A DNA stretch of 64,000 bases from Zygosaccharomyces rouxii (lineage: Eukaryota > Ascomycota > Saccharomycetes > Saccharomycetales > Saccharomycetaceae), in the NCBI RefSeq assembly GCF_000026365.1, contig NC_012991.1, forward strand, positions 992,001-1,056,000, given 5' to 3'. The stretch's first letter is position 1; each line of letters begins with the position of its first letter. Positions 9,993-19,212 of this stretch are shown in pieces. Under the pieces are notes generated by a model that did not search any database, had not been told where the DNA came from, and saw nothing but the letters and a program-made list of their open reading frames with translations. A program made the translations under genes and the position numbers.

Positions 9993-10922
9993 ATGAGTAA
10001 GAACGAGGAATCGTCGCAGTCCCTTGGTGATCAAGATTATGATGAACTAGACGACCTTCTAGATGAAGATCCAAGCAAATTGGAGGAAACACAAGAGGGT
10101 GAACAGTCCCATGAGATCAACGAAAAGAACAGCGGTGGAGATGAGGTAGCATCTGGGGAAGAAGGCAAGGATAATCAGAATGAAGATCCAGAAGTTAAAC
10201 AAATGATTGCTGACCTGGAAGAGGAATTTGGCAAATTGATGAACCAGGATGGCCTGAACAAGGGTGATCGTGGTGCCGACGGTAAGCAACAAGAGAACTT
10301 TAAGCAAATACTGGAAATGTTGGATGAAGCATCTAAAGATACTCAGAAGGGTCCTGAATCTAGTCCAAACGCCTCTGCTAGAGAGTCCGGAGGTCCTACC
10401 GGATTTAAGAACGTAGTTTCCAAGACTTTAGAGAGACTGAAGGAAAATGGATCCAAAGTAGACCATAATATCGCACAAGAACAAGATCAGCAAGATGTAT
10501 TCACACAGCTGCTCAACGAATTAACCAACGGTGAAGGTGCACCTGGCAGCAGCACAGGTGAAGAAGGCGTCGACGATGCCATCCTAGCGATTCTGAACCA
10601 AATGTCTTCGAAACAAGTACTATATGAACCTATGAGAGAGATGCATACAGAATTTGCCAAATGGCTGGATGCTAACGGAAGCAAGACGAATGAAGAGGAT
10701 TTACAAAAGTATCATAGACAGTTCGAGCTTGTTGGACGGGTTGTTCAAGTATTCGAAAGACCGACGTATACAGACGACCATGACAGGCAAGAAGTTACCC
10801 AACTATTAGATCAATTAGAGCAGTTGGGTGATACCCCAGTAAGTAAGGCCCAGAACAATCAGGATCAAGATGAATTTGGTGCATTGGATCAAGAAATGGC
10901 ACAAAACTGCAAGCAGCAATAG
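9993..10922 (+). CDS. PEX19: Pex19, peroxisomal membrane protein chaperone
   Basis: This 309-residue acidic protein ends in CKQQ, the farnesylation box of Pex19 (C306). Pex19 binds newly made peroxisomal membrane proteins in the cytosol and docks on Pex3. The N terminus holds the Asp/Glu-rich Pex3-binding segment (around residues 14-30, DQDYDELDDLLDEDPSK), followed by a low-complexity linker and a C-terminal helical cargo-binding domain (about residues 165-285). The length is a little under the 342 residues of S. cerevisiae. Neighbours UBC9 and CCW14 match the expected order. Confidence 0.95.
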   Translation: MSKNEESSQSLGDQDYDELDDLLDEDPSKLEETQEGEQSHEINEKNSGGDEVASGEEGKDNQNEDPEVKQMIADLEEEFGKLMNQDGLNKGDRGADGKQQENFKQILEMLDEASKDTQKGPESSPNASARESGGPTGFKNVVSKTLERLKENGSKVDHNIAQEQDQQDVFTQLLNELTNGEGAPGSSTGEEGVDDAILAILNQMSSKQVLYEPMREMHTEFAKWLDANGSKTNEEDLQKYHRQFELVGRVVQVFERPTYTDDHDRQEVTQLLDQLEQLGDTPVSKAQNNQDQDEFGALDQEMAQNCKQQ

Positions 10923-11248
10923 TGGCTAGAAATAGAAGTGCCGTTGACTGTTAAATTTTTTCCACCGTGATTTGCGGCGTCAATTATTTAGGCATTCGGT
11001 ACTAATCTAAATCCCAATTCGGTTGACGTTTAATTGGGAATAGTTATGGCAAGGCACTTTCCGTATCGAGTTAGTTTGAGTATATGGCACTTTTGCTGGA
11101 ATAATCACTCTCAAAACTGATCAGAGAATTCTTATAATATAATAATAACTCTCTTACGCTACAGTCTATAGTTGTACAGTAATATATACTCAAGAGTATC
11201 CTTCTAAGTACAGAGAAACCTACATATACTCTCACACACACATTCGTT
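10923..11248. other. PEX19-CCW14 intergenic region
   Basis: This is the promoter region of CCW14. It has AT-rich stretches around 11135-11150 and 11180-11195 that could serve as TATA elements. I see no RNA gene or other frame of interest. Confidence 0.5.
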
Positions 11249-12034
11249 ATGCGTACTTCTACAGTTCTAGGTTCAATCGCTTTAGCAATCTTCAGCAACC
11301 AGGTTTTGGCCACACCACCAGCCTGTTTGTTGGCCTGTGTTGCTGAAGTTTCTAAAAATTCTAACAAGTGCAATGCATTGAATGAGATCGGTTGCATTTG
11401 TGGTGAGTCAAGCACTGTTCATGACTGTTTGAACAGCAAGTGCCCAAATGGTAACTCTGGTGAAGCTTGGAACAGTTTCCAAAGTTCTTGCCAGGGCAAA
11501 TCGAGTGGTTCTTCCTCTTCTGCTGCTTCTTCCAGCACTTCTGCTCCTAGCTCTTCAAGCACTTCTTCCAAGGCTTCTTCTTCCTCTTCTCCATCCTCTT
11601 CAAGCACTTCTTCCAAGGCTGCTTCTTCTGGTACTAACGGTGGTGCTTCTTCCAAGGCTACTGAAGTTGCCTCTACCAAGGCTTCCAGCTCTCCTTCCTC
11701 CACCGCTGGTAGTGGTGCCACCCATGGTGGTAGCACTGTGGAAACACACGTTGTTACCTCCACTGGTGAAGCTGGTCCAGTCGCTCAAACCAACTACGTC
11801 ACTAAGCACTCTACTGTGTTTGAAGGTGTTACCAATACATACACCGTTACCTCTACTGGTTCTCCAGTAACCAAGACTGTCCAAGGTGGTACCGTTTTGG
11901 AAACTACCACCTGTTCTACAACTTTGGGAAAGAGAGATGCTACCAAGACTGTTTCTAGTTCATCTTCAGGTGCTGCTAACGTCTTGCAAGTGGGTTCCGC
12001 CGCTATGGTTGCAGCTGCTGCCCTATTGATCTAA
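11249..12034 (+). CDS. CCW14: Ccw14-like GPI-anchored cell wall protein with CFEM domain
   Basis: This 261-residue secreted protein has a signal peptide (residues 1-21, ending VLA), a CFEM domain with exactly eight cysteines (about residues 25-85), a long Ser/Thr-rich stalk, a Kex2-type KR site in TLGKRDATK, and a hydrophobic GPI-attachment tail ending AAMVAAAALLI. Ccw14 (YLR390W-A, 238 residues) is a covalently linked inner-layer wall glycoprotein. The Ser-rich stalk contains a tandem repeat with the unit PSSSSTSSKA, reflecting a 25-base exact DNA repeat at 11551-11575 and 11596-11620. The synteny between ECM19 and ART10 on the chromosome XII track agrees. Confidence 0.93.
   Translation: MRTSTVLGSIALAIFSNQVLATPPACLLACVAEVSKNSNKCNALNEIGCICGESSTVHDCLNSKCPNGNSGEAWNSFQSSCQGKSSGSSSSAASSSTSAPSSSSTSSKASSSSSPSSSSTSSKAASSGTNGGASSKATEVASTKASSSPSSTAGSGATHGGSTVETHVVTSTGEAGPVAQTNYVTKHSTVFEGVTNTYTVTSTGSPVTKTVQGGTVLETTTCSTTLGKRDATKTVSSSSSGAANVLQVGSAAMVAAAALLI
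11551..11620 (+). repeat. Direct repeat in the CCW14 serine-rich stalk
   Basis: A 25-base stretch at 11551-11575 recurs exactly at 11596-11620, giving a 45-base period that stays in frame. Such repeats in wall-protein stalks often change copy number between strains. Confidence 0.85.
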
Positions 12035-12195
12035 TTGGGCTAAGAGAAAAATGGTCTTCTATTACACGTATATCTTCGTTTGTTTGTTAGCTTGTTAAGC
12101 TTCCGATTTTTGGTTCTTCATTATTATACACACATACATAAATACATATTTGTCTATGTTGTTGATACCCCTCTAAAAGATCATTGTCATTAACA

Positions 12196-13656
12196 TTAGT
12201 ATTGCGTACTTTCAGTATAGCTAGGTGGCGGCACATAAAGCGGGAGTGCTTCCTCTTGGTTCCTGCCGTTACGGTCAGCGAAGACTTGTATTGGATCCAC
12301 TATAATTTCACTCTGTCTCTTGAAACCTACAATATCCCAATCGACCAACAATTGAAATGAGAAAATTCTCTTGATGGAACAACTTTTAAAACTGTAGAGA
12401 CGATTACCACGATGTCTGTAGTCCTCTTCGTTAAATTTCAATTTTTTCAAATTTGGATGGTTTTTCAATCGTAGTTCACACTCCCATTTGCATTGATTAG
12501 GATTACTAGAACTAAATTGCACATATCGACCCCAAGAATTCTTTAAAACTGTTGATCTTTTCTCTAATGGAATTCTGTCCTCCGCCAATTTTAGGGATGA
12601 TACGTTTTGATTAGCGACTCCCTGTGATAGATAAGTGACTGTTTCTAAAAGGTTTAATTGAACTCTGGTTGGAATTACTCTTAATCTGTCTATTAATGCT
12701 TTGTCGCCCATCATGACGATATAAATGTCATCGAATTTCCCACTACCACCTGCAAAAATTGGGTCTCCTCTAAATGTCCTTCTCAAATTTGGGCTTCTCG
12801 CCTCTAACCACATAACGCTATCATCATCAGGTAATCCAATTTTGTAAGTTGACCTATAGACTCTGACATCTGGCTTTTGAGTCATCACATCTACTAGTGG
12901 TGCATTTGTTGGGACAGTGGCTTTTTCAGTTTGTAATTTATTACTAGTTTTTTCCTCTTGTTCGCCATTAGAATTCTTGAAAGACTCTAGTACTTCTTTG
13001 GAAGGTTTATCATCTAGTTTAAAAGTTAAATCCTTGGATTGTGGTATGAATTCCACTAATTGAATTTCTGTCAAAACTTTTTCAAATGGTCTATACCAAG
13101 ATTTGGGTTTACCCAATTCAATTTGTACTTCCACCATGTAAAGGATTTTGCCAAAGGAGTAGAAGAATAAATCTAAATTGTCGAATCTTAGCATGTTTTT
13201 CCAGTCGTTGTTAAAACTTGGCGGTAATCTAACGCGATCCTTATCTAAATAAGTCATGAGCCCCTTTGTATGACTGGAAAGGCACTTTGGTTTCTTTGGT
13301 ACTTTAGGTAATTGAAATTCGTATTCATGAACACCTTCCTTCAATTGAAACGGTTTTAGATCACCTTCAATTGCACTTAAAACGTTCTCTGGTGGGAAAA
13401 CTTTCTGGCCTATGTTAACCAAAGTATGTATAGTCTTTGCATCTTGCATTGGTGACATTAGTGCTGCTTGATTCCGCATCACAACTGGATCTATCTTGGT
13501 CATGGTTTCAATGAACCCCTTGAAGCTCACATTGATTTGCTTGATGGAAACAGGCTTACCAAAATCTACAGATACACTTCCTGATATGTGATCATGATTG
13601 CTGTAATACTGATTGTTCTTGGGTGGGTTCAGATAAAGCTTAATTTGAGGTGACAT
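12196..13656 (-). CDS. ART10: Art10-like alpha-arrestin
   Basis: This 486-residue protein has an arrestin-like fold pattern (N-terminal beta-rich half opening IKLYLNPP, then an arrestin-C half) and a C-terminal PPPSY motif at residues 476-480 that would recruit the WW domains of the Rsp5 ubiquitin ligase. Alpha-arrestins target membrane transporters for ubiquitination and endocytosis. ART10 (YLR392C, 518 residues) is expected here between CCW14 and ATP10. The cargo is unknown. The Lys/Thr-rich segment near residues 225-255 looks like a disordered loop. Confidence 0.88.
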   Translation of the reverse strand: MSPQIKLYLNPPKNNQYYSNHDHISGSVSVDFGKPVSIKQINVSFKGFIETMTKIDPVVMRNQAALMSPMQDAKTIHTLVNIGQKVFPPENVLSAIEGDLKPFQLKEGVHEYEFQLPKVPKKPKCLSSHTKGLMTYLDKDRVRLPPSFNNDWKNMLRFDNLDLFFYSFGKILYMVEVQIELGKPKSWYRPFEKVLTEIQLVEFIPQSKDLTFKLDDKPSKEVLESFKNSNGEQEEKTSNKLQTEKATVPTNAPLVDVMTQKPDVRVYRSTYKIGLPDDDSVMWLEARSPNLRRTFRGDPIFAGGSGKFDDIYIVMMGDKALIDRLRVIPTRVQLNLLETVTYLSQGVANQNVSSLKLAEDRIPLEKRSTVLKNSWGRYVQFSSSNPNQCKWECELRLKNHPNLKKLKFNEEDYRHRGNRLYSFKSCSIKRIFSFQLLVDWDIVGFKRQSEIIVDPIQVFADRNGRNQEEALPLYVPPPSYTESTQY

Positions 13657-13872
13657 ACTTATCCTATATTCGAGTACCAGCTTGAAAAGGGAAGTGCCAC
13701 CATTATCAGGTTTCAGAAGGTAGATAAGAAGAATTAAAACGCTTTATTTGTTGAAGTTTGTATAACGGCCCTTTAAACAATCAAGTTTACCTTACCTTCG
13801 CTTCCACGACAATTGATGATGACAAAACTTTGCAATAGTAAAGACCTTTGATCCAGAACTCGCTGACGAATA

Positions 13873-14718
13873 ATGAGATCCTTTACTAGTGGATTCAAGT
13901 CCTTTAGTACGCATAGCACTCAAAGTTTCTTCAAGAAATTTTACCAAGACGTTGTGGATGTAGCACCCAAGGAGTTCAAACTAGAAGAGTTGAAAAGACC
14001 TATCGGGCTAGCACAACCCCCTAGCAAGGCTACTGTTTACTCTAGAGGTAATTCTTTTAGAGATTTGTTTGATAGGGAGAAAACTAATAAGAGAAGTAAA
14101 GAATTGGGACTGGAATTCAGTAAATCTGGGATGTACGATATCCATATCTTTAGAAAAACCAATGGTAAACTGTTTACATCACCACCATCCTATTGGCGTT
14201 CTGACAAATCACTTTATTTTCCACATATTACTGGATTATCGTTAAAGGATGGCCAAGTGTCTTTGGAAGATACACTAAGAGGCAAGGTATCTGTGGTGAG
14301 ACTATTTAGTAGTAAAGTTGGTGATGATCTTTGCAAACAGTATTTACAGAACGATGAATTGAAACTGAACTACTTGGAGCCCAGTGCCTCCCAATCGCTG
14401 CAATCGAAGGGAATCCAAACCGTCGACGTTAATTTTGTTGATAGTGGGATCAAATACGCGCTTATGAAGTTGTTCATAGGGCGTCTCAGATCTGCTGTAC
14501 CGGCTTATCGTCACTCTCACTATTTGTTAGCCGATAGGGAACAATTGCCTTTCAACGTTAGAGAGACTTTGCAGATCAATAACGTTTATACAGGGTTTAC
14601 GATCGTTGTAGATCCGGCACTCAAGATTAGATGGATGGCAAGTGGTAGTGCTACGACTGACGAATTTAAGACTTTGTGGAAGTGCGTGAAGAGAATTCGT
14701 GAGGAATCTTTCCATTGA
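13873..14718 (+). CDS. ATP10: Atp10, F1Fo ATP synthase assembly factor
   Basis: This 281-residue protein has a mitochondrial presequence (basic, Ser/Thr-rich, residues 1-20) and matches Atp10 (YLR393W, 279 residues) in length and position. Atp10 chaperones Atp6 during assembly of the Fo sector in the inner membrane. Conserved family segments include GLSLKDGQVSLEDTLRGK in the middle and PALKIRWMASG near the C terminus. A Puf3-type site follows in the 3' UTR, as expected for a nuclear-encoded mitochondrial biogenesis transcript. Confidence 0.93.
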   Translation: MRSFTSGFKSFSTHSTQSFFKKFYQDVVDVAPKEFKLEELKRPIGLAQPPSKATVYSRGNSFRDLFDREKTNKRSKELGLEFSKSGMYDIHIFRKTNGKLFTSPPSYWRSDKSLYFPHITGLSLKDGQVSLEDTLRGKVSVVRLFSSKVGDDLCKQYLQNDELKLNYLEPSASQSLQSKGIQTVDVNFVDSGIKYALMKLFIGRLRSAVPAYRHSHYLLADREQLPFNVRETLQINNVYTGFTIVVDPALKIRWMASGSATTDEFKTLWKCVKRIREESFH

Positions 14719-14741
14719 ATTGAATTTGAATAATATATTCT

Positions 14742-14751
14742 CCTGTAAATA
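14742..14751 (+). promoter_or_regulatory. Puf3-type RNA site in the ATP10 3' UTR
   Basis: CCTGTAAATA fits the Puf3 recognition element (C two bases before TGTANATA) and lies about 25 bases after the ATP10 stop. Puf3 regulates nuclear mRNAs for mitochondrial biogenesis. Confidence 0.6.
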
Positions 14752-14781
14752 ATTGAACTCCTTTTATAAAGCTTATCTCAG

Positions 14782-14818
14782 CTCATCGCATGTAATCTCG
14801 GTCTTGATGAAAATTTCA
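14782..14818. promoter_or_regulatory. PAC and RRPE upstream of the small unknown gene
   Basis: CTCATCGC (reverse PAC, 14782-14789) and TGAAAATTTCA (RRPE, 14808-14818) lie 50-86 bases upstream of the ATG at 14868. ATP10 ends on the same strand before them and the next gene on the other strand converges, so they can only serve the small gene. Confidence 0.7.
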
Positions 14819-14867
14819 TGCAACCAGACCAACAGAAACGGTCTGATCCCATTTCTTAAGCCCAACG

Positions 14868-15053
14868 ATGCTAGTTAGACCAATTAGGTGGGCTCATCAG
14901 GGAGCCTCGAAGGGACCCATGTCACCACACAGACTAATGTACGTGAAATGGGGGAAACCCGTTGGTAAATCACTGTTACTTAGTGTTGGAACTTTCTATT
15001 CGCTGTACTACTTAAGGGAGTACCTTGCAACAGACGAAAACAAGAAAAATTAA
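14868..15053 (+). CDS. Small single-span membrane protein, unrecognised
   Basis: This is a 61-residue frame between ATP10 and IDP1. I do not recognise it with certainty. It has a basic N-terminal part (MLVRPIRWAHQG, then PHRLMYVKWGKPVGK), one likely transmembrane helix (about residues 36-52, LLLSVGTFYSLYYL) and a short charged tail. The composition resembles small mitochondrial inner-membrane proteins with a positive, matrix-facing N terminus. Support for a real gene is the well-placed PAC and RRPE pair upstream, the 32-base convergent spacing with IDP1, and a protein-like composition. It has no obvious counterpart in the S. cerevisiae gene list I recall for this interval. It could be an unannotated or lineage-specific microprotein. 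Confidence 0.65.
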   Translation: MLVRPIRWAHQGASKGPMSPHRLMYVKWGKPVGKSLLLSVGTFYSLYYLREYLATDENKKN

Positions 15054-15085
15054 CAAAAGTCATGTACGTAATGTATTATATTTTT

Positions 15086-16354
15086 TTAATCCACAGTTTG
15101 AATTTCGCTCTTTAATCTTTTCTCGACTGCTTCCAAGAATTCGTTGGTGGTAACCCAAGCGGATCTGTCGTTCTTACCACATGCGAAGGCCAAGTCCTTG
15201 GTCATAATACCATCTTTTTGAACAGTATCCAAAGTGGCAGATTCTAGCAAGTTGGCAAATTTGGTAACCTCTGGGGTGCTATCCAATTCACCTCTTTTAG
15301 CTAGACCTCTGGACCATGCAAAGATAGAAGCAATTGAATTGGTAGAGGTTTCCCTACCTTGTTGATGTTGTCTGTAATGTCTAGTGACGGTACCATGGGC
15401 AGCCTCTGATTCAAAAGTTTTACCATCAGGAGTAATCAAAACTGATGTCATTAAACCAAGAGAACCGAAACCTTGAGCCACGATATCAGATTGAACATCA
15501 CCATCGTAATTCTTCAATGCCATGATAAATCCACCCTTAGACTTAACCATTTGGGCAACCATGTCATCGATTAGACGGTGTTCATAAAAGATACCGGCTT
15601 TTTCGAATTCAGCTTTGTATTGAGTGTCGTACAATTCTTGGAAAATATCCTTGAAACGACCGTCGTACTTCTTTAGAATTGTGTTCTTTGTGGACAGGTA
15701 CAAGTTCAATTTCTTGTCAAGGGCTAATTTGAAAGAGGCATGACCGAATCCACGAATTGATTCATCAGTGTTGTACATGGCAAGTGCAACACCAGGACCC
15801 TTGTAATCATAGACTTCCAAAGTAGTTGGTTCAGATCCATCCTCTGGTCTGTGAACCAATTCCAATTTACCAGGCTTAGCAACTAAAGTATCGGTTGCCT
15901 TGTACTGATCAGCATGAGCGTGTCTACCGATAATAATTGGCTTTTCCCATCCTGGCACTAGTCTGGGAATTCTTGGGATAACAATTGGTTCTCTGAACAC
16001 AGTACCACCAAGGATGTTTCTAATGGTACCATTTGGTGATTTCCACATTTTTTTCAAATTGTACTCCTTAACACGAGCTTCATCTGGAGTAATCGTGGCA
16101 CACTTAACACCAACACCATACTTTTTGATTGCATTAGCAGCATCATGAGTAATTTGATCGCCTGTAGCATCACGAGAAGTGACTGAAAGATCGTAGTACT
16201 TCAAATCTACATCAACATAGGGCAATAACAATTTAGATTTAATCTTGTCCCAAATGATACGAGTCATCTCATCACCGTCTAATTCAACAATGGGATTCTT
16301 AACCTTAATCTTTGAGACCACCGATGTGGTGGAAAAGCATCTTCTGGCGAACAT
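15086..16354 (-). CDS. IDP1: Idp1, mitochondrial NADP-dependent isocitrate dehydrogenase
   Basis: This 422-residue enzyme converts isocitrate to 2-oxoglutarate with NADP+ in the mitochondrial matrix, supplying NADPH and glutamate precursor. It opens with a presequence ([17 protein letters not shown]) followed by the mature start [18 protein letters not shown], the conserved N terminus of eukaryotic NADP-IDH. Substrate-binding segments [18 protein letters not shown] and the metal-binding Asp region [17 protein letters not shown] are intact. The presequence marks it as the Idp1 rather than the cytosolic Idp2 or peroxisomal Idp3 type. YDL066W is the syntenic match. Confidence 0.96.
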   Translation of the reverse strand: MFARRCFSTTSVVSKIKVKNPIVELDGDEMTRIIWDKIKSKLLLPYVDVDLKYYDLSVTSRDATGDQITHDAANAIKKYGVGVKCATITPDEARVKEYNLKKMWKSPNGTIRNILGGTVFREPIVIPRIPRLVPGWEKPIIIGRHAHADQYKATDTLVAKPGKLELVHRPEDGSEPTTLEVYDYKGPGVALAMYNTDESIRGFGHASFKLALDKKLNLYLSTKNTILKKYDGRFKDIFQELYDTQYKAEFEKAGIFYEHRLIDDMVAQMVKSKGGFIMALKNYDGDVQSDIVAQGFGSLGLMTSVLITPDGKTFESEAAHGTVTRHYRQHQQGRETSTNSIASIFAWSRGLAKRGELDSTPEVTKFANLLESATLDTVQKDGIMTKDLAFACGKNDRSAWVTTNEFLEAVEKRLKSEIQTVD

Positions 16355-17229
16355 GGTCGATGGAATTACTTTTGCAGTATAACTGGTAACGTAAGGACCT
16401 CACCAAATGGTATAATACTTTTTTATATGACTATAACTGTGTCATACCCTTACTCATAAAAGTTGGTTCAACTCTCTTAATGAAGGGCAGAGAACGACGC
16501 CGGTACCGCTTTGGATATGCATCACTTTTCACGTAGAATGAAGAAATGACACACTAATAAAATAATTGAAATAATTAAAATAATAAATACTTTATATAAT
16601 TTGAATATGTAGAAGAGTATACTCTAGAGTATTTGGGAGTACCGGGAAACTTTTTGGAAATATTTCCCATTTTTTTAGAAGAAAAAATTGAGAGAATTGA
16701 GTATTTTTATGATGTTTTAGGATTTTATATATAATGTTCATTAGGTTTAAATTTCATATATGAACTCAGTGTTTGGTATGGAGGATTTGAAGTCAATTTT
16801 AAGGCGGTTTATATCGTGTGTATTATGTATTTATCGAATCCTAGGGGTATTCTATTGACTGTTTAAACCTTTCATGTCTGATAGATCAATGTGTTCTTTT
16901 TTGTCAGTTAGCTCTCTATGTATTGGATGCCTTACTTGCAAAATGACCGAAATTTTCCTTTCCAGAGATAAACATTAATTTAATGAGAATAGTATATACT
17001 TAAAGTCGTAGTATCGCTAGGTGACAAGCGGTAAATACACACTGTAGATATAAAAAGAGGTCCATATATAAGTGCCATAAGAATTTACATACAACTACTC
17101 TGAATCACGTGATAGATAAATAAATAAAGAGTGGGATCACAAGCCCTTAGCTAACAGTTGGAAGCCCCATTTAAACCATGGTAGAAGGTCTCTTCTGGAC
17201 ACAATTGCACATCCGCGATTTCTACGCCT
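16355..17229. other. IDP1-CST9 intergenic region, AT-rich
   Basis: This is the larger part of a 1008-base divergent spacer. It has an AT-rich block at about 16550-16780, a perfect 12-base palindrome AGAGTATACTCT at 16614-16625, and a CACGTG-containing ATCACGTGAT near 17104. There is no plausible gene, tRNA or centromere. An origin of replication is possible but I cannot support one from sequence alone. Confidence 0.5.
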
Positions 17230-17239
17230 TCGGCGGCTA
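17230..17239 (-). promoter_or_regulatory. URS1 meiotic element upstream of CST9
   Basis: TCGGCGGCTA is the reverse complement of the Ume6-binding URS1 consensus TAGCCGCCGA and lies about 125 bases upstream of the CST9 ATG. A weaker related string AGCGGCTAAA follows near 17275. Ume6 represses meiotic genes in mitosis and, with Ime1, activates them in meiosis. Confidence 0.75.
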
Positions 17240-17362
17240 ATATTATGATTTACATCACGTTCCACGAATATATCAGCGGCTAAATGAAAAGGGCGGCAAC
17301 ATCGATTCAATCTTTAACACTTTAAACCATCGTAATATAAGAGAAGAGTAGTAAGAAGCACA

Positions 17363-18334
17363 ATGCCTCCTAGTCTCTTTGATCAGCAATTTGTGCACTG
17401 TGGTGTTTGCCACAGACAGTCTAGTCAAGAAGATCCACTCTACCTTACCTCGTGTGCTCATACTGTATGTTCTCAACATATGAATGTCAAAATCTGTCCC
17501 ATCTGTCACATAAGTGATATCCTAGTAATTAAACTAGCCGAGTCCAAGCAATTACCAGATGAAATTAAAATGCTTTTCCAACCGATTCCGTCACTTCTGG
17601 AGAACCTTCATAACGTTTCACAATTCCAGATTACTGGTATGATTAATCAATGTCATTACTATCAAGATTTATGTGAGAAATTGAAGGAAAAATGTGCACG
17701 TCAGAGACAATTGCTCTTCCAAGCCAAACAAGAATTAGATTCTGTAGCGCATCTAAAGAGTAGAATTGCGGAATTAGAATCACAATTGCAATTACAATCT
17801 ACCCCATCTACATCTGCTGTATTTAGTGGATTGAGGCCCAATCATAGAGCTCCCGATACTGTTGATCTTACGCTAGAGGATAACAAAGAAGAATCGTTTA
17901 TTCGAAAGTTAAAGACTACCAATTCCTTAAGAAATAAAAGACATACGGTGGAGGTACCCAATTCTAACGACAGCAGTAATTCCTCTATTTCAAACATAAT
18001 GGCAGAATCTACACAAGTGGATAAATTAACAGATCCATCAGAAATAACAAGCAAGAAAAGTTCAGATTTATCGCAGTTTTCCAACAACCTGCCCCATGCC
18101 CTTAACAAGCTACGAATAGTAAAGAGAAACCATACCCTCAACAATAATAGTAACGCTACTACTTCAAGGGGACACCAAGGTCTAGTGACTCACATGCGGA
18201 GTAGCAGCAGTAGTAATAGCGGTATGCGTGCTCAGACACAGACCAATTTACTCATGCGTAGAAACACCACATCCAGAGCTCCCATTGGTAATTCACAAGG
18301 GACCAATAACAACAAGTTTAGAAGGGTAAGATAG
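17363..18334 (+). CDS. CST9: Cst9/Zip3-like meiotic SUMO E3 ligase
   Basis: This 323-residue RING protein has zinc ligands C13, C16, C31, H33, C36, H39, C45 and C48 at the N terminus, a coiled coil at about residues 95-145, and a Ser/Asn-rich disordered tail. Zip3 (Cst9, YLR394W, 482 residues) marks crossover-designated recombination sites on meiotic chromosomes and promotes synaptonemal complex assembly and SUMO conjugation. The protein here is clearly shorter than in S. cerevisiae, mostly in the tail. The URS1 site upstream supports meiotic control. The position next to COX8 matches the chromosome XII track. UBC9, the E2 partner of this ligase class, is also in the window. Confidence 0.88.
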   Translation: MPPSLFDQQFVHCGVCHRQSSQEDPLYLTSCAHTVCSQHMNVKICPICHISDILVIKLAESKQLPDEIKMLFQPIPSLLENLHNVSQFQITGMINQCHYYQDLCEKLKEKCARQRQLLFQAKQELDSVAHLKSRIAELESQLQLQSTPSTSAVFSGLRPNHRAPDTVDLTLEDNKEESFIRKLKTTNSLRNKRHTVEVPNSNDSSNSSISNIMAESTQVDKLTDPSEITSKKSSDLSQFSNNLPHALNKLRIVKRNHTLNNNSNATTSRGHQGLVTHMRSSSSSNSGMRAQTQTNLLMRRNTTSRAPIGNSQGTNNNKFRRVR

Positions 18335-18385
18335 TAAGGTGAAATTTAATGGAAGTCTTGCAACGAAAGAGAAAGAAAAAAAAAG

Positions 18386-18408
18386 ATAATAATAATAATA
18401 ATAATAAA
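18386..18408. repeat. AAT trinucleotide repeat, CST9-COX8 spacer
   Basis: About seven AAT units follow an A-rich run in the convergent 259-base spacer between CST9 and COX8. Nothing else is seen there. Confidence 0.8.
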
Positions 18409-18593
18409 ACTGATAATGATAAAGGTTTTTATTCTTCTATTTTCAATAAATATGACGTGATCAGCATAAAGGCTATTGAAAATCCAAGCATTGTATCCTT
18501 TGATTTTTAAATTTTGAATCTTGAATTGACCTTACCGCTTTTCCAATGTTGTGGTAGAATATGAAAGAAATTGAGCAAAGTGGGATAAACCGT

Positions 18594-18815
18594 TTAGATC
18601 AAACCCTGCTTCTTCTGTTGAACGAGACAGGCAATAAATGGAAATAGGAAACCTGCACCAAAGAAACCAAAGTGAACCCAACCGAATGGAATCTTTCTGT
18701 TCTTGACCTTAACTGGAATATTAGAGTACACACCTTCTTCAAAATGACTCTGCTTTCTAATGGTAGAAGAGAAAGCTCTTCTAGTGGAGAATCTAACCAA
18801 CTGTTGTCTCAACAT
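18594..18815 (-). CDS. COX8: Cox8, cytochrome c oxidase subunit VIII
   Basis: This 73-residue protein has a cleavable mitochondrial presequence (MLRQQLVRFSTRRAFSSTIR), the mature segment HFEEGVYSNIPVKVKNRKIP, and one membrane span ending in VQQKKQGLI. Cox8 (YLR395C, 78 residues) is a small nuclear-encoded subunit of complex IV in the inner membrane. The frame is open for 14 codons upstream from 18857, but the ATG at 18815 fits the family start. The neighbouring divergent gene is COX9, another complex IV subunit, about 400 bases away. Confidence 0.92.
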   Translation of the reverse strand: MLRQQLVRFSTRRAFSSTIRKQSHFEEGVYSNIPVKVKNRKIPFGWVHFGFFGAGFLFPFIACLVQQKKQGLI

Positions 18816-19037
18816 GACTGATGGATGGACACGATGCAATGGGACAATGGGGACCAACCGGGCTATGAAATGGGATCCAGAAATATGTTAATAGCTCTCT
18901 ATTCTACTATTACTTTTACTATTGCAGCTTTTTTTTCTTCAAAATTTCGATGGGGGAAATGGCGAGAGGGACTCGGCTAGGAAAACAGGTGTGGTGTTCG
19001 GGCGAGATGTGCTTGGAATTGACAGAAAGCGCAAATT

Positions 19038-19045
19038 TGATTGGT
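19038..19045 (-). promoter_or_regulatory. HAP2/3/4/5 CCAAT box between COX8 and COX9
   Basis: TGATTGGT matches the HAP complex consensus TNRYTGGB and lies about 225 bases from the COX8 ATG and 170 bases from the COX9 ATG. HAP activates respiratory genes on non-fermentable carbon, so one site could serve both genes. Confidence 0.6.
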
Positions 19046-19212
19046 TAAGTGAAGTGGGAATAGCCAGTAGACTGTCTGGGACGTGGGACTGTCGCCGTTG
19101 TAACGCTTAGCATCACTATAACGAAGCTTTCAAAGTAGCTTGGAGACAAATTACAGAGTTGATCTGATACAGGTAGTAACGTAACACACAACAGAAGAAG
19201 TACGCTTGAGAA

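Noticed and set aside
11419..11870. Overlapping Glu- or Leu-rich frames across the CCW14 stalk on both strands
   Set aside because: They are translations of the Ser codon repeats in other frames, with no start context or family match.
17100..17130. Centromere CDEI-like ATCACGTGAT with AT-rich sequence nearby
   Set aside because: No CDEIII-like element with a CCGAA core lies at the right distance, and the following sequence is not AT-rich enough. E-box-like sites elsewhere failed the same test.
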